The notes beneath the pieces were generated by a model. It saw only the letters and a list, made by a program, of their open reading frames with translations. It was not told the origin of the DNA and searched no databases. 64,000 nt of DNA, taken from positions 3,959,001 through 4,023,000 of the forward strand of contig NZ_CP026730.1 in assembly GCF_003369795.1 (NCBI RefSeq), given 5' to 3'. The translations under genes were made by a program, and so were the position numbers. Source of the DNA: Streptomyces sp. CB09001 (GTDB taxonomy: Bacteria; Actinomycetota; Actinomycetes; Streptomycetales; Streptomycetaceae). Numbering within the stretch: position 1 is the first letter of the stretch; each line of letters opens with the position of its first letter. Shown here piece by piece: positions 8,530-16,050 of this stretch.

Positions 8530-8591
8530 GGGCAACGCGATGTGCCCCGGGGAGTCCTGACGTCGCGTCGGACCGGCCGTAACGTCGGCGT
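8530..8591 (+). promoter_or_regulatory. Promoter with GGGCA-N8-TGCCC operator, paralogue 1; likely leaderless transcript
   Basis: GGGCA (8530-8534), 8 bases, TGCCC (8543-8547), 9 bases, -35 CTGACG (8557-8562), 17 bases, -10 TAACGT (8580-8585), 6 bases, then the GTG start at 8592. No SD sequence is present, and the -10 lies only 6 bases from the start codon, so the transcript should begin at or near the GTG. The layout is identical at the two paralogues downstream. Confidence 0.6.
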
Positions 8592-10022
8592 GTGAGCCTT
8601 TGGACTTCCCTGGAGCCCGCGTCCGCCACCGTCGACCCCGGCAGCAGCACGCGTGTGCGGCTGCGGGTGCGTAATACCGGTGATGTCGTCGACGAATACC
8701 GGTTCGAGCCCGTCGGGGACGTGGCTCCCTGGACGACGGTCGAGCCGCAGACGTTGCGCCTGTATCCGGGGACGACGGGGACGGTGGAGCTGACGTTTGC
8801 TCCGCCGAGAACGCCGGACGCGGTGGCCGGGCCGAATGCGTACGCGGTGCGGATCACGCCGACGGAGCATCCGGACGCGGTGACGGTTCCGGAGGGGAAC
8901 CTGACGATCACGGCGTTCTCCGAGGTGCGGGCGGAGTTGGTGCCGCACACGGTGAAGGGGCGGTTCCGGGGCCGGCCGCGGCTGGCGGTGGACAACCTCG
9001 GTAATACGAAGGTGACGGCGTCGGTCGCGGGCAGTGATACCGGTGATCATCTGTCGTACGAGGTGCGTCCGGGGAATGTGCAGATCGAGCCGGGTCGTGC
9101 GGCGTTCGTGGAGACGACGCTGAAGCCGAAGCAGATCATCTGGTTCGGGGCGAAGGAGGAGCGGCCGTACCGGCTGGCGGTGCGGCGGTCGGGGGTGGAT
9201 CCGACCGAGGTGGAGGGGACGTATGTGCAGCGGGGGTTCCTGCCGCGTTGGCTGGCGACGTTCCTGGGGATCTTCGTGGCGTTGGCGCTCGCGTTCGTGA
9301 TGATCTGGATCGCGTACAAGCCGCAGGTCCGTACGAGCGCCACGGAGCAGACGCAGCAGGCGGGTGTGGCCCTCGCGCCCAGCTCCAGCGTCACCCCGGA
9401 GACGCTGCCCAGTACCGCCGAGTCCGCGCCCGCGGCGCCCGAGCAGCCGGCCGGCGAGGAGTCGAAGGACGACGGCGGCGGGGAGAACAAGGACGACGGC
9501 GACAAGGGCGGCGGCGGGGGCGGCGGCGAGTCCAAGAAGCCCAAGCCGCCGGTACGCACCGCGGCCACGGCGGTGAAGGAGATCGCCGCCCGCAGCGAGG
9601 GCCGGCACATCTGCTACCGCGCCTACGTGGCCGACCACGGCTGGCAGGACCCGGTGTGCGACGGCGCCGAGGCCGGCACGGTCGGCAAGAGCCTCCCGAT
9701 CAAGGCCCTGAACATCGCCGTGTCCGGCACCAAGGGCGTGACCGGCAACGGAGCCCATGTCGTGGAGGGATGGCTGACCGGCAACGACTGGTCGAGTGCC
9801 CCCGACAAGACCGACATGTACCTGGGCAACACCAAGGAGGCGATCTCGCCGATGGAGGGGTTCGCCCTCCGGACCATCGAAGGCACCGTCTGCCCGGACA
9901 CCCACGTCAAGGACAAGGGCTGGCTGAAGCAGGGCTGCACCGAGCCCGGGAATTGGCGGTACTTCGGCAGCAACATGCAGAGCGAAAAGCTTCAGCTCGA
10001 GGCCGTCAGGATCACGGTCTGA
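8592..10022 (+). CDS. CIS-cluster membrane-anchored protein 1: conserved N-terminal half, TM, ChW-like C-terminus
   Basis: This is the first of three tandem paralogues. Of 476 residues, 1-210 form a beta-rich, Ig-like region (VRLRVRNTGDVVDEYRFEPV and similar strands). Residues 221-242 are a single membrane helix (LGIFVALALAFVMIWIAY) flanked by R/W before and K after. Residues 245-325 are a Pro/Ser/Gly/Asp linker. About 325-476 show three repeats resembling ChW (clostridial hydrophobic-with-W) domains: CYRAYVADHGWQ...AGTVGKSLPIKAL, VEGWLTGNDW, and VKDKGWLKQGC...LQLEAV. There is no signal peptide, so an N-in/C-out topology is inferred, placing the Ig-like part in the cytoplasm and the ChW part outside. 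Such genes have been annotated 'hydrolytic protein', but no catalytic motif is visible. It may anchor the CIS at the membrane or sense the envelope; this is inference. Confidence 0.85.
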   Translation: MSLWTSLEPASATVDPGSSTRVRLRVRNTGDVVDEYRFEPVGDVAPWTTVEPQTLRLYPGTTGTVELTFAPPRTPDAVAGPNAYAVRITPTEHPDAVTVPEGNLTITAFSEVRAELVPHTVKGRFRGRPRLAVDNLGNTKVTASVAGSDTGDHLSYEVRPGNVQIEPGRAAFVETTLKPKQIIWFGAKEERPYRLAVRRSGVDPTEVEGTYVQRGFLPRWLATFLGIFVALALAFVMIWIAYKPQVRTSATEQTQQAGVALAPSSSVTPETLPSTAESAPAAPEQPAGEESKDDGGGENKDDGDKGGGGGGGESKKPKPPVRTAATAVKEIAARSEGRHICYRAYVADHGWQDPVCDGAEAGTVGKSLPIKALNIAVSGTKGVTGNGAHVVEGWLTGNDWSSAPDKTDMYLGNTKEAISPMEGFALRTIEGTVCPDTHVKDKGWLKQGCTEPGNWRYFGSNMQSEKLQLEAVRITV

Positions 10023-10034
10023 CGACGAGTGCAA

Positions 10035-10096
10035 GGGCAACGTACTTTGCCCTTGCGACTCCTGACGGGCCATCCGGAAGCCCCTAGCGTCGGCGT
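10035..10096 (+). promoter_or_regulatory. Promoter with GGGCA-N8-TGCCC operator, paralogue 2; likely leaderless
   Basis: GGGCA (10035-10039), 8 bases, TGCCC (10048-10052), 9 bases, -35 CTGACG (10062-10067), 17 bases, -10 TAGCGT (10085-10090), 6 bases, GTG at 10097. The dyad extends to a 9+9 inverted repeat (10031-10056), so it could also act as a weak terminator of the preceding gene. The fixed distance to the -35, as at the other copies, favours an operator. Confidence 0.6.
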
Positions 10097-11533
10097 GTGA
10101 GCCTTTGGACTTCCCTGGAGCCCGCGTCCGCCACCGTCGACCCCGGCAGCAGCACGCGTGTGCGGCTGCGGGTCCGCAACACCGGTGATGTCGTCGACGA
10201 GTACCGGTTCGAGCCCGTCGGGGGCGTGGCTCCCTGGACGACGGTCGAGCCGCAGACGTTGCGGTTGTATCCGGGGACGACGGGGACGGTGGAGCTGACG
10301 TTTGCTCCGCCGAGAACGCCGGACGCGGTGGCCGGGCCGAATGCGTACGCGGTGCGGATCACGCCGACGGAGCATCCGGACGCCGTGACCGTCCCGGAGG
10401 GGAACCTGACGATCACGGCGTTCTCCGAGGTGCGGGCGGAGCTGGTGCCGCACACGGTGAAGGGGCGGTTCCGGGGCCGGCCGCGGCTGGCGGTGGACAA
10501 CCTCGGCAATACGAAGGTGACGGCGTCGGTCACGGGCAGCGACACCGGCGACCACCTCTCGTACGAGATCCGGCCCTCGAACGTGCAGATCGAGCCCGGA
10601 CGCGCGGCGTTCGTCGAGACGACGCTCAAGCCGCGGCAGATCACCTGGTTCGGGGCGAAGGAGGAGCGGCCGTACAAGCTCGCGGTGCGGCGGTCCGGGG
10701 TCGAGCCGACCGATGTCGAGGGAACCTATGTGCAGCGCGGGTTCCTGCCCCGCTGGCTGGCGACGTTCCTGGGGATCTTCGTGGCGTTGGCGCTCGCGTT
10801 CGTGATGATCTGGATCGCGTACAAGCCGCAGGTCCGCACGAGCGCCACGGAGCAGACGCAGGAGGCCGGTGTCGCCCTCGCGCCCAGCCCCAGCGCCACC
10901 CCGGAGACGCTGCCCAGTACCGCCGAGTCCGCGCCCGCGGCGCCCGAGCAGCCGGCCGCCGGGAGTCCCGAGAACGACGGCGGTGACGGCGGAGGCGGAG
11001 GCGGAGGCGGCGGCGGGGAGCCGAAGAAGCCCGAGAAGCCGGCCGTGAAGCCGGTGGTACCCGCCAGGAACGTCATGCTGCGCAATGCCACCACCCACAT
11101 GTGCGCCGACATCCCCGGGCGGGGCAAGGGCAAGATCAACGGAATCGTCCAGCAGGCCAACTGCCACGAAGAGGGCGACAACGAGTACTGGCACCTGGAG
11201 GTGAAGTACGAGAAGGGCGGCCCCGGCGGGGCGGCGCTCTTCCAGATCCGGAACACCACGGACCAGTTCTGCATGGACCTGGGGGAGTACGGCGCCCGCC
11301 CCGTGGGCACGGGAGTCGCGGAGTTCCACTGCGACGGCACGAAGGCCGACAACCAGCTCTGGTGGGTCGACAAGCAGGAGAGCGGGGACTACTGGATCCG
11401 CAACTTCGCCAGCAACAACAAGTGCCTGAACGTGAAGGGCCAGAACGGCGGCACCGAGACCCCGCTGAACATCGCCGACTGCACCAACACCGACGACCAG
11501 GAGTGGGAGATCATCCACCCGTCGAAGGACTGA
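10097..11533 (+). CDS. CIS-cluster membrane-anchored protein 2: conserved N-terminal half, TM, ricin-B lectin domain
   Basis: This second paralogue has 478 residues. Residues 1-210 match copy 1 except for scattered substitutions (for example EIRPSNV for EVRPGNV). The membrane helix is at about 221-242, followed by a Gly/Pro linker to about 315. The C-terminus (about 320-478) is a ricin-B (beta-trefoil) domain with [QE]xW-type motifs (EYWHLEV, NQLWWVD, DQEWEII) and paired Cys in CADIPG, FCMDLG and KCLNVKG. Ricin-B domains bind galactose-type sugars or glycans. No signal peptide is seen, so the lectin is inferred to be outside the membrane and the Ig-like half inside. It starts with GTG, probably leaderless. 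It may recognise cell-envelope glycans for a CIS that acts from within the cell; inference. Confidence 0.85.
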   Translation: MSLWTSLEPASATVDPGSSTRVRLRVRNTGDVVDEYRFEPVGGVAPWTTVEPQTLRLYPGTTGTVELTFAPPRTPDAVAGPNAYAVRITPTEHPDAVTVPEGNLTITAFSEVRAELVPHTVKGRFRGRPRLAVDNLGNTKVTASVTGSDTGDHLSYEIRPSNVQIEPGRAAFVETTLKPRQITWFGAKEERPYKLAVRRSGVEPTDVEGTYVQRGFLPRWLATFLGIFVALALAFVMIWIAYKPQVRTSATEQTQEAGVALAPSPSATPETLPSTAESAPAAPEQPAAGSPENDGGDGGGGGGGGGGEPKKPEKPAVKPVVPARNVMLRNATTHMCADIPGRGKGKINGIVQQANCHEEGDNEYWHLEVKYEKGGPGGAALFQIRNTTDQFCMDLGEYGARPVGTGVAEFHCDGTKADNQLWWVDKQESGDYWIRNFASNNKCLNVKGQNGGTETPLNIADCTNTDDQEWEIIHPSKD

Positions 11534-11569
11534 CGCCGGGTCCGAAAAGTCGTACGATCAGGCACCTTG

Positions 11570-11631
11570 GGGCAGCGGTCACTGCCCCGAGTACCGCTGT
11601 CACGCGGGGAGTTGGCTCGTAGCGTCGGCGT
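11570..11631 (+). promoter_or_regulatory. Promoter with GGGCA-N8-TGCCC operator, paralogue 3; likely leaderless
   Basis: GGGCA (11570-11574), 8 bases, TGCCC (11583-11587), 9 bases, -35 CTGTCA (11597-11602), 17 bases, -10 TAGCGT (11620-11625), 6 bases, GTG at 11632. The sequence between the motifs differs from copies 1 and 2 while the motif spacing is kept, which argues for selection on the motifs. Confidence 0.6.
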
Positions 11632-13089
11632 GTGAGCCTTTGGACTTCCCTGGAGCCCGCGTCCGCGACTGTGGACCCCGGCAGTAGTACGCGTGTGCGG
11701 CTGCGGGTGCGTAATACCGGTGATGTCGTCGATGAGTACCGGTTCGAGCCGGTGGGGGGCGTGGCTCCCTGGACGACGGTCGAGCCGCAGACGTTGCGGT
11801 TGTATCCGGGGACGACGGGGACGGTGGAGCTGACGTTTGCTCCGCCGCGTACGTCTGATGCGGTGGCCGGGCCGAATGCGTATGCGGTGCGGATCGTGCC
11901 GACGGAGCATCCGGACGCGGTGACGGTTCCGGAGGGGAACCTGACGATCACGGCGTTCTCCGAGGTGCGGGCGGAGTTGGTGCCGCACACGGTGAAGGGG
12001 CGGTTCCGGGGCCGGCCGCGGCTGGCGGTGGACAATCTCGGTAATACGAAGGTGACGGCGTCGGTCGCGGGCAGTGATACCGGTGATCATCTGTCGTACG
12101 AGGTGCGTCCGGGGAATGTGCAGATCGAGCCGGGTCGTGCGGCGTTCGTGGAGACGACGCTGAAGCCGAAGCAGATCATCTGGTTCGGGGCGAAGGAGGA
12201 GCGGCCGTACCGGCTGGCGGTGCGGCGGTCGGGGGTGGATCCGACCGAGGTGGAGGGGACGTATGTGCAGCGGGGGTTCCTGCCGCGTTGGCTGGCGACG
12301 TTCCTGGGGATCTTCGTGGCGTTGGCGCTCGCGTTCGTGATGATCTGGATCGCGTACAAGCCGCAGGTTCGTACGAGTGCGACGGAGCAGACGCAGGAGG
12401 CGGGTGTGGCCCTCGCGCCCAGCCCCAGCGTCACCCCGGAGACGCTGCCCAGTACCGCCGAGTCCGCGCCCGCGGCGCCCGAGCAGCCGGCCGGCGAGGA
12501 GTCGAAGGACGACGGCGGCGGGGAGAACAAGGACGACGGCGACAAGGACGGCGGGGGCGGCGGCGAGTCCAAGAAGCCCGGCAAACCGGCCGTGAAGCCG
12601 GTGGTTCCCGCCCAGAACATCCTGCTGCGCAACACCACCAGCCACCAGTGCGCCGAACTCCCCGGGCGGGAGAAGGGCCAGGCCGACGGGCCCGTCCAGC
12701 AGGCCGTCTGCGACGACACCGATGGCGACAACCAGATCTGGGACCTCGAGGTGAAGTACGAGAAGGGCGGCCCCGGCGGGGCGGCGCTCTTCCAGATCCG
12801 GAACATCAAGGACAAGTTCTGCATGGACCTGCCCAACCACGGCGCCGTTGCCGTGGGGACGCCCGTCACCGAGTTCTACTGCGACAGCAGCACCGCGACC
12901 GACAACCAGCTCTGGTGGGTCGACAAGCAGGAGAGCGGGGCCTACTGGATCCGCAACTTCTCCAGCAACCAGAATTGCCTCGGCGTGGAGGGCGCGAACG
13001 GCGGCGCCCTCTTCTCCAAGCTGGTGCTCGACAACTGCAGCAACGTCGACGACCAGGAGTGGGAGATCATCCACCCGAAGAAGGACTGA
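11632..13089 (+). CDS. CIS-cluster membrane-anchored protein 3: conserved N-terminal half, TM, ricin-B lectin domain
   Basis: This third paralogue has 485 residues. The N-terminal half is virtually that of copy 1 (RTSDAVAG for RTPDAVAG, IVPTEH for ITPTEH). The membrane helix is at about 221-242, followed by a linker with KDDGGGENKDDGD shared with copy 1. The C-terminal ricin-B domain (about 325-485) is related to copy 2 but clearly diverged, with QIWDLEV, NQLWWVD and DQEWEII [QE]xW motifs and Cys pairs. It thus combines a copy-1-like linker with a copy-2-like lectin domain, a mosaic consistent with recombination. It is convergent with the ATPase gene, only 29 bases apart. The same topology and functional guess as for copies 1 and 2 apply. 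Confidence 0.85.
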   Translation: MSLWTSLEPASATVDPGSSTRVRLRVRNTGDVVDEYRFEPVGGVAPWTTVEPQTLRLYPGTTGTVELTFAPPRTSDAVAGPNAYAVRIVPTEHPDAVTVPEGNLTITAFSEVRAELVPHTVKGRFRGRPRLAVDNLGNTKVTASVAGSDTGDHLSYEVRPGNVQIEPGRAAFVETTLKPKQIIWFGAKEERPYRLAVRRSGVDPTEVEGTYVQRGFLPRWLATFLGIFVALALAFVMIWIAYKPQVRTSATEQTQEAGVALAPSPSVTPETLPSTAESAPAAPEQPAGEESKDDGGGENKDDGDKDGGGGGESKKPGKPAVKPVVPAQNILLRNTTSHQCAELPGREKGQADGPVQQAVCDDTDGDNQIWDLEVKYEKGGPGGAALFQIRNIKDKFCMDLPNHGAVAVGTPVTEFYCDSSTATDNQLWWVDKQESGAYWIRNFSSNQNCLGVEGANGGALFSKLVLDNCSNVDDQEWEIIHPKKD

Positions 13090-13118
13090 CGGCTCTCAGG
13101 CGGTCCCGGACCCGGCGG

Positions 13119-15173
13119 TCACCAGCCGCCTTCCCCCGGGACCAGCCTCCCGGCCTTGCGGTACTCACGGCGGGCGCCCTCCAGGAGGTCGTCCGCCGTC
13201 ACCGTTCCCCCGCGTCCGGCGGCCAGGTAGGCCGCGGTGACCACGGCGCTGCGGATCGAACCGCCGGCCAGCTCGAAGTCCCGGGCCAGCGGCTCCGGGT
13301 CGATGCCGTCGGCGGCCGGGACGTGCGACAGTCCGTGCCGCCACAGTGCCAGCCGCTGCCCGGCGTCCGGGAACGGGAAGTCGACCACCAGGTCCAGGCG
13401 CCGGGTGAACGCCTCGTCGATGTTGGCCCGCAGGTTGGTGGTGAGCAGGGCGATGCCGTCGAAGGACTCGAGGCGCTGGAGCAGGTAGGCGCTCTCCATG
13501 TTGGCGTACTTGTCGTGCGCGTCCTTGACCTCGGAGCGCTTGCCGAAGACGGCGTCCGCCTCGTCGAAGAGGAGTACGGCGTCGGTGCGGTCGGCCTCGG
13601 TGAAGATGCGCTCCAGGTTCTTCTCGGTCTCACCGACGTACTTGTCCACGACCGACGACAGTTGCACCACGTACAGGTCGAGGCCCAGGTCGGCGGCGAC
13701 CACCTCCGCCGACAGGGTCTTGCCGGTGCCGGACTCGCCCGCGAACAGGCCGAGGACACCCCGGCCGCGGCCGCCGCCCGCGCTCAGCCGCCACTCGCCG
13801 AGGACCTGGTCGCGGTGGCGGGCGCGCAGGGCGAGCTCGTGGAGCTGGACGAGGGGCTTGTCGGGCAGCACCAGGTCCCGCCAGTCCACGGCGGGCCGGA
13901 TCCGCCGGGCATGGCGTTCCAGGCCGGAGGCCGACTGGCGGCGGGCGGCGAGCCGGACGTGGTCGGCGGTGACGGGCGTGCCGTCGAAGGCGGCGAGGGT
14001 GCGGGCGGTGAGCGCGGCCCGCTGGATCCGGTCGCCGCCGAGCCGGTACGGAGCGACGGCCGAGGCCAGGTCGAACCCGTCGGCGTCGGCGCCCAGCGCT
14101 GCGTGCCAGGCGGCCGCGCCACCGGCCCGGCGGCCCGGTGCGTCCAGGACCAGCGGATCGGTCGGGGACCAGTGCGGGTCGTACGGGCGGGGGTCCGTCA
14201 CCAGGACGGTCACGTCCCTCGCCGCGGTCAGCGCCCGCACCAGCGGGCCCGGCTTCTCGGGCAGGCCCGCCACCACGACCGCCCGGCCGCCGAGGCGGGC
14301 CTCGCGCAGCAGCTCCGGTACGTGGTCCGCGGGCTCGGTGCAGCGCAGCGCGTCGATACCCGCGGCGTCCAGTACGGAGGCGACGGCGGCCAGGCCGTCA
14401 CCCTCGCGCGGCTCGCGCAGGTAGGTGGTGAGCGGGCCGTCGTGCAGCCGGGCGGCCAGCCGGCGTACGAAGTCGTCGGCGTCGGTGCCGGCGGCGGGCA
14501 GTGGGTCCGGCATCGGGAGCAGCAGGCCGAGGAGGGCGGCGTCCGGGGTGTCGTCGCCGAGCAGGTGGCCGATGAGCCGGTCCGGGACTCGCAGCGAACG
14601 GGTGAGGAAGGGCCGCTCGGGCTCCTCCACCTCCAGCAGGCCGAGGGCGCACAGGGGGGCCGAGGCGTGGAAGCGGGTCCGGGCCGTCGCCGTGTGCGCG
14701 GGCACTCCGCACAGGTCGAGGGCGAGGCCCACGGTGGCGCGGCGGCGGCTCACGTCGTTGTTGAGGTAGCCGTAGAGCGGCTCGAAGGTGCGGTCGACGT
14801 CGGGGGCGAGGGCGACGAGCAGGGCGGCGGTGTCCAGCTCGGTCAGCCGCGTCCGCACGGCCAGCCGCGCCAGCCGGTCCCCGGGGCCGGCCGGAGCGCC
14901 GACCGGGACCGGTTCGACGGCCGGGGGCTCGCCGTCGCCGGACGGCCAGGTGCGCAGCAGGTGGTGGACGGCCTCGTCGGGCAGGTACAGGCCGCGCAGC
15001 GGGTCGTCGGCGGTGGGGTCGGTGGCGGTGCGGTGGTCGACCAGCGCGGCCACCCGTTCCCGCAGGACAGCGAGCCGGGTGAGCATCACCCGGGCGGGAT
15101 CGTCGGACGGGGCTGAGAGGGTGCCCGGGGCGGTGTCCGGGGCGGTGGTGCCGAGGGAGTTCACAGTCGTCAC
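13119..15173 (-). CDS. cis15: CIS AAA+ ATPase
   Basis: The 684-residue product has an N-terminal region specific to eCIS ATPases (about 1-430, with winged-helix-like stretches) and a C-terminal AAA+ module. This has Walker A GESGTGKT at about 479-486 (Lys 485), Walker B VLLFDEADAVF at about 532-542, a KYVGETEKNLERIF stretch before it, sensor-1 LLTTNL and an arginine-finger region AFTRRLD. Afp15/Pvc15-type ATPases are conserved in eCIS clusters and are thought to act in assembly or cargo loading in the producing cell. It is followed by no further minus-strand gene and is preceded by the cap gene with 6 bases between, so the two form an operon. The GTG/ATG-type start at 15173 overlaps no other gene. 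Firm family assignment. Confidence 0.93.
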   Translation of the reverse strand: MTTVNSLGTTAPDTAPGTLSAPSDDPARVMLTRLAVLRERVAALVDHRTATDPTADDPLRGLYLPDEAVHHLLRTWPSGDGEPPAVEPVPVGAPAGPGDRLARLAVRTRLTELDTAALLVALAPDVDRTFEPLYGYLNNDVSRRRATVGLALDLCGVPAHTATARTRFHASAPLCALGLLEVEEPERPFLTRSLRVPDRLIGHLLGDDTPDAALLGLLLPMPDPLPAAGTDADDFVRRLAARLHDGPLTTYLREPREGDGLAAVASVLDAAGIDALRCTEPADHVPELLREARLGGRAVVVAGLPEKPGPLVRALTAARDVTVLVTDPRPYDPHWSPTDPLVLDAPGRRAGGAAAWHAALGADADGFDLASAVAPYRLGGDRIQRAALTARTLAAFDGTPVTADHVRLAARRQSASGLERHARRIRPAVDWRDLVLPDKPLVQLHELALRARHRDQVLGEWRLSAGGGRGRGVLGLFAGESGTGKTLSAEVVAADLGLDLYVVQLSSVVDKYVGETEKNLERIFTEADRTDAVLLFDEADAVFGKRSEVKDAHDKYANMESAYLLQRLESFDGIALLTTNLRANIDEAFTRRLDLVVDFPFPDAGQRLALWRHGLSHVPAADGIDPEPLARDFELAGGSIRSAVVTAAYLAAGRGGTVTADDLLEGARREYRKAGRLVPGEGGW

Positions 15174-15179
15174 GGGTCG

Positions 15180-15857
15180 TCACTGTCGTTTCGTACGGCC
15201 GCCCGGTGCGGCCTTGCGGGCGGTGCGGACCGCCGCCACCTGGTGCGGTCGGTGCGAGCGTCCCTCGGACACCGGCGGGTCGCCCTCCATGCCGCCGACG
15301 CGGACCGTCGCGCCCTCGGTGACCGGGGGCCCGGCCTCGTACTCGGGGAAGGCCGGGAAGGGCGCGGTCACCACCAGGTCGAGGGACGGCTTCAGCTCGC
15401 CGCCCAGGGCGGACCAGATCTCGGCGAGGGACCGGGCCTCGGTCTGGATGCCGGCCACCGTCAACGGCACCGAAAGCCCGAGCGCGCCGAGCGAGCCGGG
15501 GAGTTCCGAGGGCGGCAGCATCTCGCGGGGGAGCAGGGTCGCCAGGACCGCGGACAGCAGCCGGTGCTCGTCCTGCGGGGTCTTCGTCCAGGCCGTCACC
15601 AGGTACGACAGCCGGAACCAGCGCGGCGGCTGGCGGCGTTTGATGACGATGTCGTCCTGGTCGCGCACCGCCATCTGACCACGGTGCCGACGACTCACGT
15701 CCTCACGGATGTCGTACAAGTACGTGTTGACCACGGGGGCGTTGCGCCGGGCCGCCCAGTCACGGGTGGGTGCCTCGAAGGCCACGTCGATGCCCGAGTC
15801 GGTCAAGGTCCCGCCTGTGAGGAGGGTCTTGAGGACCTCGTCCACCTCGTGGATCAC
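15180..15857 (-). CDS. cis16: CIS cap / tail-terminator protein (DUF4255, Pvc16-like)
   Basis: The 225-residue product begins MIHEVDEVLKTLL and shows the DUF4255/Pvc16 N-terminal pattern (DVAFEAPTRDW, VNTYLYDIREDVSRR, RWFRLSYLVTAW). It continues with HRLLSAVLATLL and a basic Lys/Arg-rich tail. In eCIS particles this protein closes the distal end of the sheath and tube. It starts with GTG at 15857 and is followed 6 bases later by the ATPase gene, the usual cap-ATPase pairing. A TAGCGT sequence overlaps the start region; a second in-frame GTG 12 bases further on would give a slightly shorter protein, but the MIHEVDE start is the one typical of the family. Confidence 0.9.
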   Translation of the reverse strand: MIHEVDEVLKTLLTGGTLTDSGIDVAFEAPTRDWAARRNAPVVNTYLYDIREDVSRRHRGQMAVRDQDDIVIKRRQPPRWFRLSYLVTAWTKTPQDEHRLLSAVLATLLPREMLPPSELPGSLGALGLSVPLTVAGIQTEARSLAEIWSALGGELKPSLDLVVTAPFPAFPEYEAGPPVTEGATVRVGGMEGDPPVSEGRSHRPHQVAAVRTARKAAPGGRTKRQ

Positions 15858-15994
15858 GCTAGCGCTCCCGCCCTGCCCGCACTCGAGTCCGCACGGCCCG
15901 CCCGCTGCCGCCGGTCACCGGTGCCTGCCACCGATGCTCTCACCGATCGTTCCTCCGGCCCGTCCCGCCCGCACGCGCCCCGGGGACGACGGAC

Positions 15995-16012
15995 GGGCAG
16001 GATGCCGTGCCC
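15995..16012. promoter_or_regulatory. GGGCA-N8-TGCCC dyad upstream of cap-ATPase operon
   Basis: GGGCA (15995-15999), 8 bases, TGCCC (16008-16012). This is the same perfect dyad and spacer as upstream of the three paralogous membrane-protein genes. It lies about 138 bases before the cis16 start in the 193-bp gap to the response-regulator gene. Convincing -35/-10 hexamers at the corresponding distance were not found, so how it acts here is unclear. Confidence 0.45.
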
Positions 16013-16050
16013 GCGCGGACCGAAGGGTCCGCTCTCGATTGCCCGTTCGG

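Larger units (their letters stand above)
8592..13089 (+). repeat. Three tandem gene copies sharing near-identical 5' halves
   Basis: The genes at 8592, 10097 and 11632 share their first 750-900 bases almost identically, including the 6 bases before the GTG, then diverge in the linker and C-terminal domain. Copies 1 and 3 are nearly identical from about 8930 to 9330 and 11930 to 12330, including T-ending wobble codons, whereas copy 2 has GC-ending synonymous codons at about 10540-10740. Copies 2 and 3 in turn share a block of the ricin domain (about 11199-11260 and 12750-12811). This patchwork suggests repeated gene conversion. Confidence 0.8.

Noticed and set aside
10031..10056. 9+9 inverted repeat as a simple terminator of paralogue 1
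   Set aside because: The core GGGCA-N8-TGCCC occurs with the same spacing to the next promoter at the other copies, including upstream of the first paralogue, so an operator explains it better; a minor terminator effect is not excluded.
8592..13089. Annotation of the three paralogues as hydrolytic enzymes
   Set aside because: No catalytic motif (nucleophile elbow, HExxH, acidic pair) is visible; the folds seen are Ig-like, TM, ChW-like and ricin-B.
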